Positions 1 through 5,270 of a stretch of 5,586 bases of DNA are shown here, piece after piece. The stretch spans positions 1 through 5,586 of the forward strand of contig CAQBGY010000236.1 in the NCBI GenBank assembly GCA_948759685.1. The letters run 5' to 3'. This DNA comes from an uncultured Eubacterium sp. (GTDB taxonomy: Bacteria; Bacillota_A; Clostridia; Lachnospirales; Lachnospiraceae). A program made the translations under genes and the position numbers. The number at the start of each line of letters is the position of its first letter. The first letter of the stretch is position 1. The notes beneath the pieces were generated by a model, which was not told the DNA's origin, did not search any database, and saw only the letters and a list, made by a program, of their open reading frames with translations.

Positions 1-254
1 GACAGTATAAAACAGGAATGAAATCTATTTAAATGAAGTCCTCCAGCATATGATCTCAGCGGCATAAAAATTACCAAAAACAGAATACCTTCTACAACCA
101 TGTGCAGATATAGAAACACGGATATACAGAACAAAACAAACAGCCCCAATTCCATTGATATTAGAAAACCATATTCATATACTTTTCGATCCATTTCCTC
201 CGCCATGCCTTTTTTTATTATGTAGTCTGCTAAAAATTTAGCTGTCCTTTCCAT
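1..254 (-). CDS. agrB: AgrB family peptide-processing membrane protease, partial (C-terminus lies outside the window)
   Basis: AgrB is the integral membrane cysteine endopeptidase that removes the C-terminal tail of AgrD and helps form the thiolactone signal. The first 84 codons are present and the frame is still open at base 1. The charged N-terminus (MERTAKFLADYIIKKG) and the ISMELGLFVLF / LVIFMPL hydrophobic stretches fit the family. The diagnostic catalytic region is visible: RSYAGGLHLNRFHSC, with the conserved His at residue 74 and Cys at residue 81, seven residues apart as in the staphylococcal enzyme (His77/Cys84). An in-frame TGA 10 codons upstream and the lack of another ATG fix the start at 254. 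The start lies 2 bases after the agrD stop with only a weak AGG behind it, so translation is probably coupled to agrD. Usual family length is about 190-210 residues, so over half is missing here. Confidence 0.93.
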   Translation of the reverse strand, partial: MERTAKFLADYIIKKGMAEEMDRKVYEYGFLISMELGLFVLFCISVFLYLHMVVEGILFLVIFMPLRSYAGGLHLNRFHSCFIL

Positions 255-256
255 AA

Positions 257-403
257 TCAGAACCTGCGAAATTTCTTTACTTCATCTGGTTGTTTCGGCT
301 GATGAAAGAATACCATACACCTGCTGTTTGCTGCTACGGAAAGAACATAATTGACAATCACAGTCAATGCCTTTGCTGCTACTTTTTTTTCCTGAGTTTT
401 CAT
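257..403 (-). CDS. agrD: AgrD cyclic lactone autoinducer peptide precursor (48 aa)
   Basis: This is the precursor of the quorum-sensing peptide that AgrB cuts and cyclises and AgrC senses. The 48-residue product has the three-part AgrD layout. The N-terminal leader (1-25) is basic then hydrophobic (KALTVIVNYVLSVAA) and should bind the membrane. The signal region NSRCMVFF follows (26-33), with Cys29. The tail from HQPKQP to KKFRRF (34-48) is charged. Cys29 to Phe33 gives the usual five-residue ring, and the HQP-x-x-P motif starts right after it, matching the clostridial arrangement in which AgrB cuts between the ring and a (H/Y)QP tail. The predicted product is a thiolactone CMVFF ring with a short N-terminal exocyclic tail whose exact length cannot be read from sequence. 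A very strong AAGGGAGGAA site lies 7 bases before the ATG. The stop precedes agrB by 2 bases. Confidence 0.94.
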   Translation of the reverse strand: MKTQEKKVAAKALTVIVNYVLSVAANSRCMVFFHQPKQPDEVKKFRRF

Positions 404-442
404 AATAATCTTCCTCCCTTCCTTTTTTATATTAGTATATAC

Positions 443-491
443 ATTCTACACTGTTTTTAAGGTGAACTGTCAATAATCCGGAATTTACTGT
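443..491 (-). promoter_or_regulatory. Predicted AgrA-activated promoter of agrDB with paired LytTR boxes
   Basis: On the minus strand, two direct boxes ACAGTAAAT (491-483) and ACAGTTCAC (470-462) start exactly 21 bp apart, 12 bp lying between them. Each is preceded by TTG, so TTGACAGT is repeated perfectly. This is the box-plus-12-bp layout known for LytTR regulators such as staphylococcal AgrA. The second copy contains TTGACA (473-468), a perfect -35. The best -10 is TAGAAT (448-443), after a 19-bp spacer. Over-long spacers are also known in agr promoters that need AgrA. A third, weaker ACAGTGTAG follows at 454-446. The first box overlaps the agrC stop codon. The repeat and hexamers are seen directly; activation by AgrA is inferred. 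Confidence 0.72.
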
Positions 492-1765
492 CAAAATTCC
501 CTGAAATTTAATACTATTATTAAAGAAAAAAGACCATCTTTCGTTTCGATCACTACTTCCCCCTGGTATTTATCTGCAATTTTCATGATGGATTTCAGAC
601 CATAACCGTGCCTGTGTTTTTCCTTTTTAGTAGATACCGGTATTCCAGTCCAGTTTTTTTCTATTTTATGCTCATATGGGTTTTTTATCACAACAACCCA
701 TGCTTCCTTTTTTACGCCCATTGAGATCTCGATTATTTTCTCTGCATTTTTGCATTTCTTTACAGCCTCGATCGCATTATCAATCGCATTGCCAAGGACA
801 ATACCTATATCACAAACATCTATAGGAAATTCGTTTGGTATAAATATTTTTAAGTTGAATTTTATATCGAGTTTACTTGCAGCTGTATACTTGAAATTTA
901 TTATGGCATCCACTGTACTGTTTCCACTGTCGGAAATTTTTTCTGCACATTGATTATTGTGGATAATAATGTCCAGATTTTCAATGATACCTTCAATATC
1001 ACCCTTTTCAATATATCCTTTTAACGAGACTAGCTCATTTGCCAGGTCATGTTTTTCTTTATAAAATTCCTCCATGATTCTTTTCTGCTCAGTAGTATTT
1101 CCAGATATAATGTCAATCTGCTGCGCATATACTGCTTTATCACATTCATTCATAAACATTTCATTCATCTTTGTATATAATTCAAAAATTGTAACGTTAA
1201 ATATAAGAAGAATTATCATAATAACAATTGAGGATAACATGTGATTTTTCGTATCCTTAAATACACTGAAAGAAATATAAATACTTCCAATGGGAAAAAA
1301 CAGTAAATATAAGTAATAATAATGGGGAACAAACTCTCCCCTCTCCTTGCTCCAATATGATGTTACTACGTATACAAATATCATCATAAATATTTTTGTA
1401 ATTACTGCACCCATATTATACATGCTCTCAGCCGGCTTCAGAATAAGGTTTAAAACATAAAAAACTAAAAATTCTGTTAATGCCCATACTACTGAAAAGG
1501 CTGCCACCAGAAAGTATTTCTGTTTTCCAGTACAATGGTATCCCAGAATTGCTATCAACAAAATTAACAAGATATTGCAAATTGTCATCAACATATCCGC
1601 ATCTTCCTGTCTGATGTGCAAATATGTCTGAAATAACCCAAAGATCATCCATATCATTACACTCCAAGAAGAAGTTTTCTTTTTTTTATAAAAAATATTC
1701 CAAAATCTTCTGACAATCCACATCGTTGTTATAACCATTGCTATATTTAATATGTAATTACTCAT
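491..1765 (-). CDS. agrC: AgrC-type sensor histidine kinase (peptide pheromone receptor)
   Basis: This 424-residue protein fits the receptor kinase that binds the AgrD-derived peptide and phosphorylates the LytTR regulator encoded just upstream. The N-terminal half is membrane: hydrophobic segments at about 2-20, 34-50, 58-76, 83-108, 117-137, 149-168 and 176-197, giving six or seven spans. A linker helix (about 200-236) leads to the dimerisation box EKHDLANEL, with His239 the likely phosphorylation site in an HDxxN motif of the HPK10 kind. The ATP-binding domain shows the N-box LGNAIDNAIEA (N326, D329, N330), the VVIKNPY motif (358-364) and the glycine box HGYGLKSI (386-393). All are intact, so it looks functional. 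Length is normal for AgrC. A GAGG ribosome site lies 9 bases before the ATG. It starts 158 bp after agrA and ends 87 bp before agrD. In that first gap (1766-1923) I see no convincing promoter, so it may be co-transcribed with agrA. Confidence 0.92.
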   Translation of the reverse strand: MSNYILNIAMVITTMWIVRRFWNIFYKKKKTSSWSVMIWMIFGLFQTYLHIRQEDADMLMTICNILLILLIAILGYHCTGKQKYFLVAAFSVVWALTEFLVFYVLNLILKPAESMYNMGAVITKIFMMIFVYVVTSYWSKERGEFVPHYYYLYLLFFPIGSIYISFSVFKDTKNHMLSSIVIMIILLIFNVTIFELYTKMNEMFMNECDKAVYAQQIDIISGNTTEQKRIMEEFYKEKHDLANELVSLKGYIEKGDIEGIIENLDIIIHNNQCAEKISDSGNSTVDAIINFKYTAASKLDIKFNLKIFIPNEFPIDVCDIGIVLGNAIDNAIEAVKKCKNAEKIIEISMGVKKEAWVVVIKNPYEHKIEKNWTGIPVSTKKEKHRHGYGLKSIMKIADKYQGEVVIETKDGLFSLIIVLNFREF

Positions 1766-1923
1766 CTACTTTTACCTCATGACAACCCGTTAGACCATTT
1801 GCAGTAATTCCTGATCCAGCCGTCATTTTAAAACATAGTTATTTGTAACGTGATGATTGTACGCCAATCATGTGGCATTTTTTCTTCCTGCCAAGAATAC
1901 GCAATTTGTCGTCAAATTTACTT

Positions 1924-2658
1924 TCATACAAAAAATTGTATTTCATCTCCTATTATTTTGTTGTACTGCTCTCCAAAAGTTTTTTGTCGATCCTCGCTGA
2001 TCGGAAGTTTTGCTCCTGATGTTAATGTTACTTCTGTTCTTGAACGTGATTTTATGTGATGATAATTCACAAGAAATGATTGGTGAATTCTTAAGAATGG
2101 GATTTTCCCTTTTGCAATCTGGATTTCTACATCCGATAATTTTCCGTTAAAAAATCCCATCTTGCCACTTTTTCCATGTAAATTGATTTTTCTACCTTTG
2201 CTTTCAAAATAAAGTACTTCGATACAGGGGATTTTGTATTCCGTATTTTTATAGCGGAATACAAAATAAAATCTGTTATTTCCTATTTTCCTATGTGCAT
2301 CCAGAAAGGTGTTTGCAAATAGGTCTGCATCAATCGGCTTTTTAATAAACGTAAAAACATCTAACCGAAAAAGATCCATTAAATAACTGTCATACCCCGA
2401 AACATAAATCAGCAATACATTTTCATCTATTTTTCTAATACTTTTTGCCGTTGCTATTCCATCGCCGTCTTTCATCTGAATATCAAGATATATCATGTCA
2501 TATTTGGTCCCTCTCGATATTTCATTCTCCAGCGAATCACCACTATAAAATACATCAGTTTCTACGGAAATAGTTTCTTTACTACAGATAGTTAAAATCA
2601 TATTATCAATTTGACTGGCAATTATATTTTCATCATCACAAATAGCAACCTTTATCAT
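1924..2658 (-). CDS. agrA: AgrA-type LytTR response regulator
   Basis: This is a 244-residue transcription factor and the expected partner of the AgrC kinase. The receiver domain (2-120) has the acidic pair D8/D9, phospho-acceptor Asp59 in YLDIQMKDGDG, Ser87 at the switch position in YVSGYDSY, and Lys107 in the KKP motif. The LytTR DNA-binding domain (about 138-238) shows EVLYFESKGRKI, then FLRIHQSFLVNYHHI with His192 and Asn198, then TSGAKLPISEDR, all typical of the family. I chose the ATG at 2658 rather than the in-frame ATG at 2679. GGGAGG lies at the right distance before 2658 and falls inside the longer reading, and MIKVAICDDE is the usual receiver N-terminus. The likely target is the paired ACAGT box upstream of agrD. 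A MITE-like element ends 23 bp before the start codon, so the native promoter may have been moved away or replaced. Confidence 0.93.
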   Translation of the reverse strand: MIKVAICDDENIIASQIDNMILTICSKETISVETDVFYSGDSLENEISRGTKYDMIYLDIQMKDGDGIATAKSIRKIDENVLLIYVSGYDSYLMDLFRLDVFTFIKKPIDADLFANTFLDAHRKIGNNRFYFVFRYKNTEYKIPCIEVLYFESKGRKINLHGKSGKMGFFNGKLSDVEIQIAKGKIPFLRIHQSFLVNYHHIKSRSRTEVTLTSGAKLPISEDRQKTFGEQYNKIIGDEIQFFV

Positions 2659-2681
2659 ATGTTTTCCTCCCTGATTCATCT

Positions 2682-2924
2682 GGTAGTGTCAAGTCTAATA
2701 CCCCAAAATCGTCTCAACCCCAGAAAATCAAGGGTTCAGCCTATCGGTGCCTTTACCCCTTCTTTCTACCTCTGAGTGACCAGTTACTTTGCTTCCAAAT
2801 TCCTGTCAAGCCCAGGCTGAAAGACCGTTAATTTCAGGCTTGACAGGGATTTGCGAAGCAGAAATATAATGATCTATAAGGGGCAGAAAGAGGGCAGTTC
2901 TTTCATAAACTGTTTAACACTACC
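2682..2924. mobile_element. MITE-like palindromic element, 243 bp, non-coding
   Basis: The ends are inverted repeats: GGTAGTGTCAAG on the left and, read inward from the right, GGTAGTGTTAAA. The flanks are ATTCATCT (2674-2681) and ATTCAGCT (2925-2932), an 8-bp target duplication with one mismatch. A second matching pair lies inside (CTTTCTACC / CTTTCTGCC, read inward). The core is a hairpin: GCTTCCAAAT (2791-2800) and CCTGTCAAGC (2802-2811), a CCAGG bulge, CTGAAA (2817-2822), a 9-base loop, then TTTCAG, GCTTGACAGG, ATTTG and GAAGC to 2859. There is no transposase or meaningful frame, so it would move only with help from a related full element. An 8-bp duplication occurs with several insertion sequence families (for example IS256), but I cannot name the parent. 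It holds TTGACA-N19-TATAAT on the plus strand (2840-2870), pointing away from agrA. Confidence 0.72.
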
Positions 2925-3000
2925 ATTCAGCTTAAAAGTCTACAATGTTCTGACAAAATCCAGATCAGCATAAACAAATTTGGACTATCAATTAATACGC

Positions 3001-3036
3001 TCTTTTCCAGATATATATTCTATAATCTGGAAAAGA
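3001..3036 (-). terminator. Hairpin after the exported-protein gene, possible transcript end
   Basis: TCTTTTCCAGAT (3001-3012) and ATCTGGAAAAGA (3025-3036) are perfect 12-bp inverted repeats around a 12-base AT-rich loop. The hairpin begins 19 bases beyond the stop codon of the small exported protein, where a terminator would be expected. There is no clear run of U on either strand afterwards, so it is not a classic intrinsic terminator. It could instead protect the 3' end of the mRNA. The 64 bases between it and the MITE-like element (2937-3000) contain nothing I can name. Confidence 0.4.
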
Positions 3037-3054
3037 ACAATAAAAAATCAAATC

Positions 3055-3510
3055 TTAATAAGAATTATAATTTCTAATCGTGACAGGTTCGGAACCAGAC
3101 TTTGTGTATACAGTTCCAGAAAATTCTACTTTATAATTTCCTGGTCCATATGAATTAAAACTTCCATCAAACCGCATTTTGGAGCCTGTTTGTTCAAGAG
3201 ATACTGATTCCTTTTCCTCATACTCACCATTTGCATTCTGCTTATATAAGGTCAGTGTTCCTGATGCCTTAGTAACATCTGAAGTGCCCCGTATATAAAG
3301 ATTATATTTTGCTTCTGCATCACTAGGATATACTCCCAAATCAATACTTTGTATGTAGGAATACCTAGGACTCACATCCTCAAACCTTTCCCATTCATAT
3401 AATATGACTCTTTCCGGACTAATCTTGGCATAAGCAGTTATTACAGAAGAAAAATTCAATGTTACAACTAGTGCCGACATTGTAATAGTACAAATAAGAT
3501 TACGCTTCAT
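3055..3510 (-). CDS. Small exported protein of unknown function (151 aa, signal peptide)
   Basis: The function is not recognised with certainty. Residues 1-28 form a clear Sec signal peptide: MKRN, a hydrophobic core ICTITMSALVVTLNF, and an AYA site giving likely cleavage after Ala28. There is no lipobox cysteine, no sorting motif and no membrane span afterwards, so the mature protein of about 123 residues should be released or loosely wall-bound. It is rich in alternating polar and hydrophobic residues, Tyr and Ser/Thr (YNLYIRG, GTLTLYK, GNYKVEFSGTVYT), suggesting an all-beta sandwich. The pattern PRYSYI near the mature N-terminus and a GPGNYKV strand late in the protein recall small secreted Lachnospiraceae proteins such as those classed as DUF6147, but I hold this loosely. 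GGAG lies 9 bases before the ATG. It follows the DUF4367-like gene by 84 bp and may be an output of the sigma factor. Confidence 0.8.
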   Translation of the reverse strand: MKRNLICTITMSALVVTLNFSSVITAYAKISPERVILYEWERFEDVSPRYSYIQSIDLGVYPSDAEAKYNLYIRGTSDVTKASGTLTLYKQNANGEYEEKESVSLEQTGSKMRFDGSFNSYGPGNYKVEFSGTVYTKSGSEPVTIRNYNSY

Positions 3511-3548
3511 GATTAAATTCTCCTTTTTTAAATTGGTGTTTACATTTT

Positions 3549-3574
3549 TATACGTCTATTAAATAAACGCTTCA
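3549..3574 (-). promoter_or_regulatory. Possible ECF-type promoter of the exported-protein gene
   Basis: Minus strand TGAAGC (3574-3569) and CGTATA (3554-3549) resemble the TGAAAC ... CGTA pattern of ECF sigma promoters in Firmicutes. The spacer is 14 bp, shorter than the usual 16. A near-palindrome (CGTCTATT / AATAAACG, 3553-3569) occupies the spacer. This is weak evidence. The appeal is that an ECF-like sigma gene lies two genes upstream. The gene may equally be read through from that operon. Confidence 0.25.
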
Positions 3575-3594
3575 CCGACAATATTTTCTACAAA

Positions 3595-4275
3595 CTATTT
3601 TATATTTTCTGCAATTTTTTTCATTGTATCCTTATCTAATGATGAAGCAATATAAAAATAACCTTTTTTATTACTCCATATAATGTAATTTTCAAAGCCG
3701 CATAACTGTGCTTCATAAAATTCTCCAAATACATCATCGACTTGTATTCTGCTAATTTGATACTGTTCATTATCGATATTAATTGTCCTATTCTTTTTAA
3801 AAAAAGCTATTTCGATCTGATTTCCCAAATCATTTATATATACCAAATTTTTACCATCGCCATTTAACTCCGTTATTTCCAAATGATAACCTTCTGGTAC
3901 ATATCCAATATCAAACCCCTCCTCATTTCCATCTAATTCCTTAAAATCATATTGAATAAACCTTTCATAAATTTCCGTAACAACACTTTTGCAAGATGCA
4001 CGCACTTCATCAAACTGTAGAAGAATGATAAATGCAATACCCACTACAACAAGTAACAATGATGCTACTTTACAGGAATATTTTACAAATTTTCTAAACT
4101 TAATCTTATTCTGGTAATGTCTGATAACTTGAATCATTTTTGCATCATAATGTCTTGGAAGTTCTAACTTATTAATATCTTCTAATGGTAGATAGTCCTT
4201 TATTTTATTATAACTGTTTTCAACGACAGCTGTCTTCAACATCGCTTCCCATATATCATTGAAGCTATTTTGCAT
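3595..4275 (-). CDS. Single-pass membrane protein with DUF4367-like C-terminal domain, putative anti-sigma factor or sensor
   Basis: The 226-residue product has a soluble N-terminal part (1-68) ending in a basic stretch (KIKFRKFVKYSCK), one membrane span (about 70-88, VASLLLVVVGIAFIILL) and an outer C-terminal domain. By charge the N-terminus should be inside. The outer domain shows GYVPEGYHLEI (124-134) and ends with NYIIWSNKKGYFYIASSLDKDTMKKIAENI, matching the W-x(6)-Y ... IAE-I pattern of DUF4367. Proteins of this build often sit beside ECF sigma genes and are presumed to hold the sigma at the membrane; that role is inferred here. No zinc-finger anti-sigma motif (HxxxCxxC) is seen. The start overlaps the sigma gene by 11 bases, indicating translational coupling. 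I chose the ATG at 4275 because GGAG lies 9 bases before it. The ATG at 4281 is only 3 bases from that site but would add just two residues. Confidence 0.82.
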   Translation of the reverse strand: MQNSFNDIWEAMLKTAVVENSYNKIKDYLPLEDINKLELPRHYDAKMIQVIRHYQNKIKFRKFVKYSCKVASLLLVVVGIAFIILLQFDEVRASCKSVVTEIYERFIQYDFKELDGNEEGFDIGYVPEGYHLEITELNGDGKNLVYINDLGNQIEIAFFKKNRTINIDNEQYQISRIQVDDVFGEFYEAQLCGFENYIIWSNKKGYFYIASSLDKDTMKKIAENIK

Positions 4276-4807
4276 ATTCATGTTCTCCTAACCGTATACG
4301 CAACATTTTCTTAGCCCTGTAAAGTCTCATCTCTACTGTTTTTTTCTTTATCTTTAAAAATGCTGCAATTTCATCATCTGTAAATTCATTCACATATTTT
4401 AACTCTAATACAGATTTATATATATCATCCAATTGATCAACCTCATTTGCCAGCCACTCAATTTGTTCCTTATTTACAATATAATCTTCCATATTTTCTT
4501 CATCTTTTTTTAACATGGATATATCATCAAACAAATCTTCTTGTTTTCTGTTACATTGTCTAAGGTAACTTATACAATAATTCCGTGTAACCGTTATAAT
4601 ATAGTTTTGCGTTTTTTTGAAATCATTCATATCAATTTGATTCAAATGATCAGCCAATTTTATGTATATATCCTGTGACAAATCTTCAATCGTATACTCG
4701 TCTACTTGAAAACGTTTTAATGTATAATAAATTGTCTTGCCGTAAGTCTCATACAACGCAACAAATTTATTTATTTCCTCCTCGGTATCAAATACCAAAA
4801 TTAACAT
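4265..4807 (-). CDS. ECF-like sigma-70 family RNA polymerase sigma factor
   Basis: This 180-residue protein has only sigma regions 2 and 4, as in ECF sigma factors. Region 2 covers about 14-85. It includes YTIEDLSQDIYIKLADHL (38-55), the core-polymerase binding helix, and NYIITVTRNYCISYLR (68-83), the -10 recognition helix. After an acidic linker (88-110), region 4 (about 122-172) reads LDDIYKSVLELKYVNEFTDD, then EIAAFLKIKKKTVEMRLYRAKKML, a good helix-turn-helix. The length is normal and nothing appears broken. The ATG is the base after the stop of the XRE gene and has AAGGAGAG upstream within that gene, so the two are coupled. Its 3' end overlaps the start of the DUF4367-like membrane gene, its likely partner. 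The signal it answers and its promoters cannot be read from the sequence. Confidence 0.9.
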   Translation of the reverse strand: MLILVFDTEEEINKFVALYETYGKTIYYTLKRFQVDEYTIEDLSQDIYIKLADHLNQIDMNDFKKTQNYIITVTRNYCISYLRQCNRKQEDLFDDISMLKKDEENMEDYIVNKEQIEWLANEVDQLDDIYKSVLELKYVNEFTDDEIAAFLKIKKKTVEMRLYRAKKMLRIRLGEHEYAK

Positions 4808-5158
4808 TTATTTCTCTCCTTGTCTTTCGTAATATTTTAATTCAATCGTAATCGCCTCTTCCATAATATCCAAAATTCTTTGCTGCTCTTTAGCAGGCAG
4901 GATATTTAGGCGCTTTACCATATGCTTCAGTTTCTCAGACGTATAGTTTACCGTCTCATTACCTAACAGGACATCTGCAGGCACATTCAGTGCATTGACA
5001 AGATTCATGAATGTCTTCAAACTCGGCGATTTCTGTCCACGTTCGATATAAGAAATAAAAATTGTACTGCAGTCAACCTTTTCTGCCAAATCCTCCTGAC
5101 TATAGCCTGCCAGTTCTCTGTATTTCTGTAATTGTATTCCAAATAATTCCTTATCCAT
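4808..5158 (-). CDS. XRE-family helix-turn-helix transcriptional regulator
   Basis: This is a 116-residue Cro/CI-type DNA-binding protein. The HTH_3 domain spans about 6-64: LQKYRELAGYSQEDLAEKVD, then STIFISYIERGQKSPSLKTF, then LVNALNVPADVLLG. These are the normal five helices, with the recognition helix at about 31-40. The remaining residues (72-112) are predicted helical and acidic near ILDIMEEAITIE, probably for dimerisation. There is no peptidase or ligand domain, so it may be a simple repressor. TAGGAG lies 6 bases before the ATG. It heads an operon with the sigma gene (zero-base spacing). The upstream region has a palindrome over the -10 box, which suggests it represses its own operon, though binding there is inferred. 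A link to agr is possible only by proximity. Confidence 0.92.
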   Translation of the reverse strand: MDKELFGIQLQKYRELAGYSQEDLAEKVDCSTIFISYIERGQKSPSLKTFMNLVNALNVPADVLLGNETVNYTSEKLKHMVKRLNILPAKEQQRILDIMEEAITIELKYYERQGEK

Positions 5159-5206
5159 TTTTAACTCCTATAAAGTTTTAGATATATTACTAATGGTTAT
5201 AAAAAA

Positions 5207-5235
5207 AGTATACTTATATGGTTCTTTTTAGTGAA
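5207..5235 (-). promoter_or_regulatory. Promoter of the XRE-sigma operon with overlapping palindromic operator
   Basis: Minus strand TTCACT (5235-5230), a 17-bp spacer and TATACT (5212-5207) form a good housekeeping promoter 49 bases before the XRE start. The -10 lies inside the perfect palindrome AAGTATACTT (5206-5215), a natural place for a dimeric repressor. Related boxes surround it: TTACTAATGGTT (5187-5198), TATGGTT (5217-5223) and the inverse copy AACCAATAGTAA (5259-5270). Repression by the adjacent XRE protein is inferred. Confidence 0.55.
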
Positions 5236-5270
5236 TTATCTAATAATAATAGATATAAAACCAATAGTAA

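Noticed and set aside
750..953. 67-codon plus-strand frame inside agrC
   Set aside because: It is antisense to the conserved kinase ATP-binding domain, has no ribosome site and shows no recognisable protein features.
1428..1667. 79-codon minus-strand frame inside agrC in another frame
   Set aside because: It overlaps the membrane spans of AgrC, which are clearly coding in the main frame.
1861..1883. Hairpin ACGCCA/TGGCAT followed by six T on plus, in the agrA-agrC gap
   Set aside because: It has a terminator shape only on the plus strand, where no gene exists. The 6-bp stem includes a G-T pair, and on minus no U tract follows, so it should not stop agrAC transcription.
1850..2059. 69-codon plus-strand frame across the agrA end
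   Set aside because: It lies mostly antisense to the LytTR domain, has no ribosome binding site and its composition is not protein-like.
2781..2809. Minus-strand TTGACA-N17-TAACTG as the agrA promoter
   Set aside because: The -35 is perfect, but the -10 matches at only two positions and both hexamers are part of, or next to, the hairpin arm. It was kept as a possibility in the element finding rather than called as a feature.
2682..2924. CRISPR or riboswitch reading of the repeats in the agrA upstream region
   Set aside because: The repeats are inverted and paired around one centre, with terminal repeats and target duplications. There are no regularly spaced direct repeats and no recognised riboswitch core.
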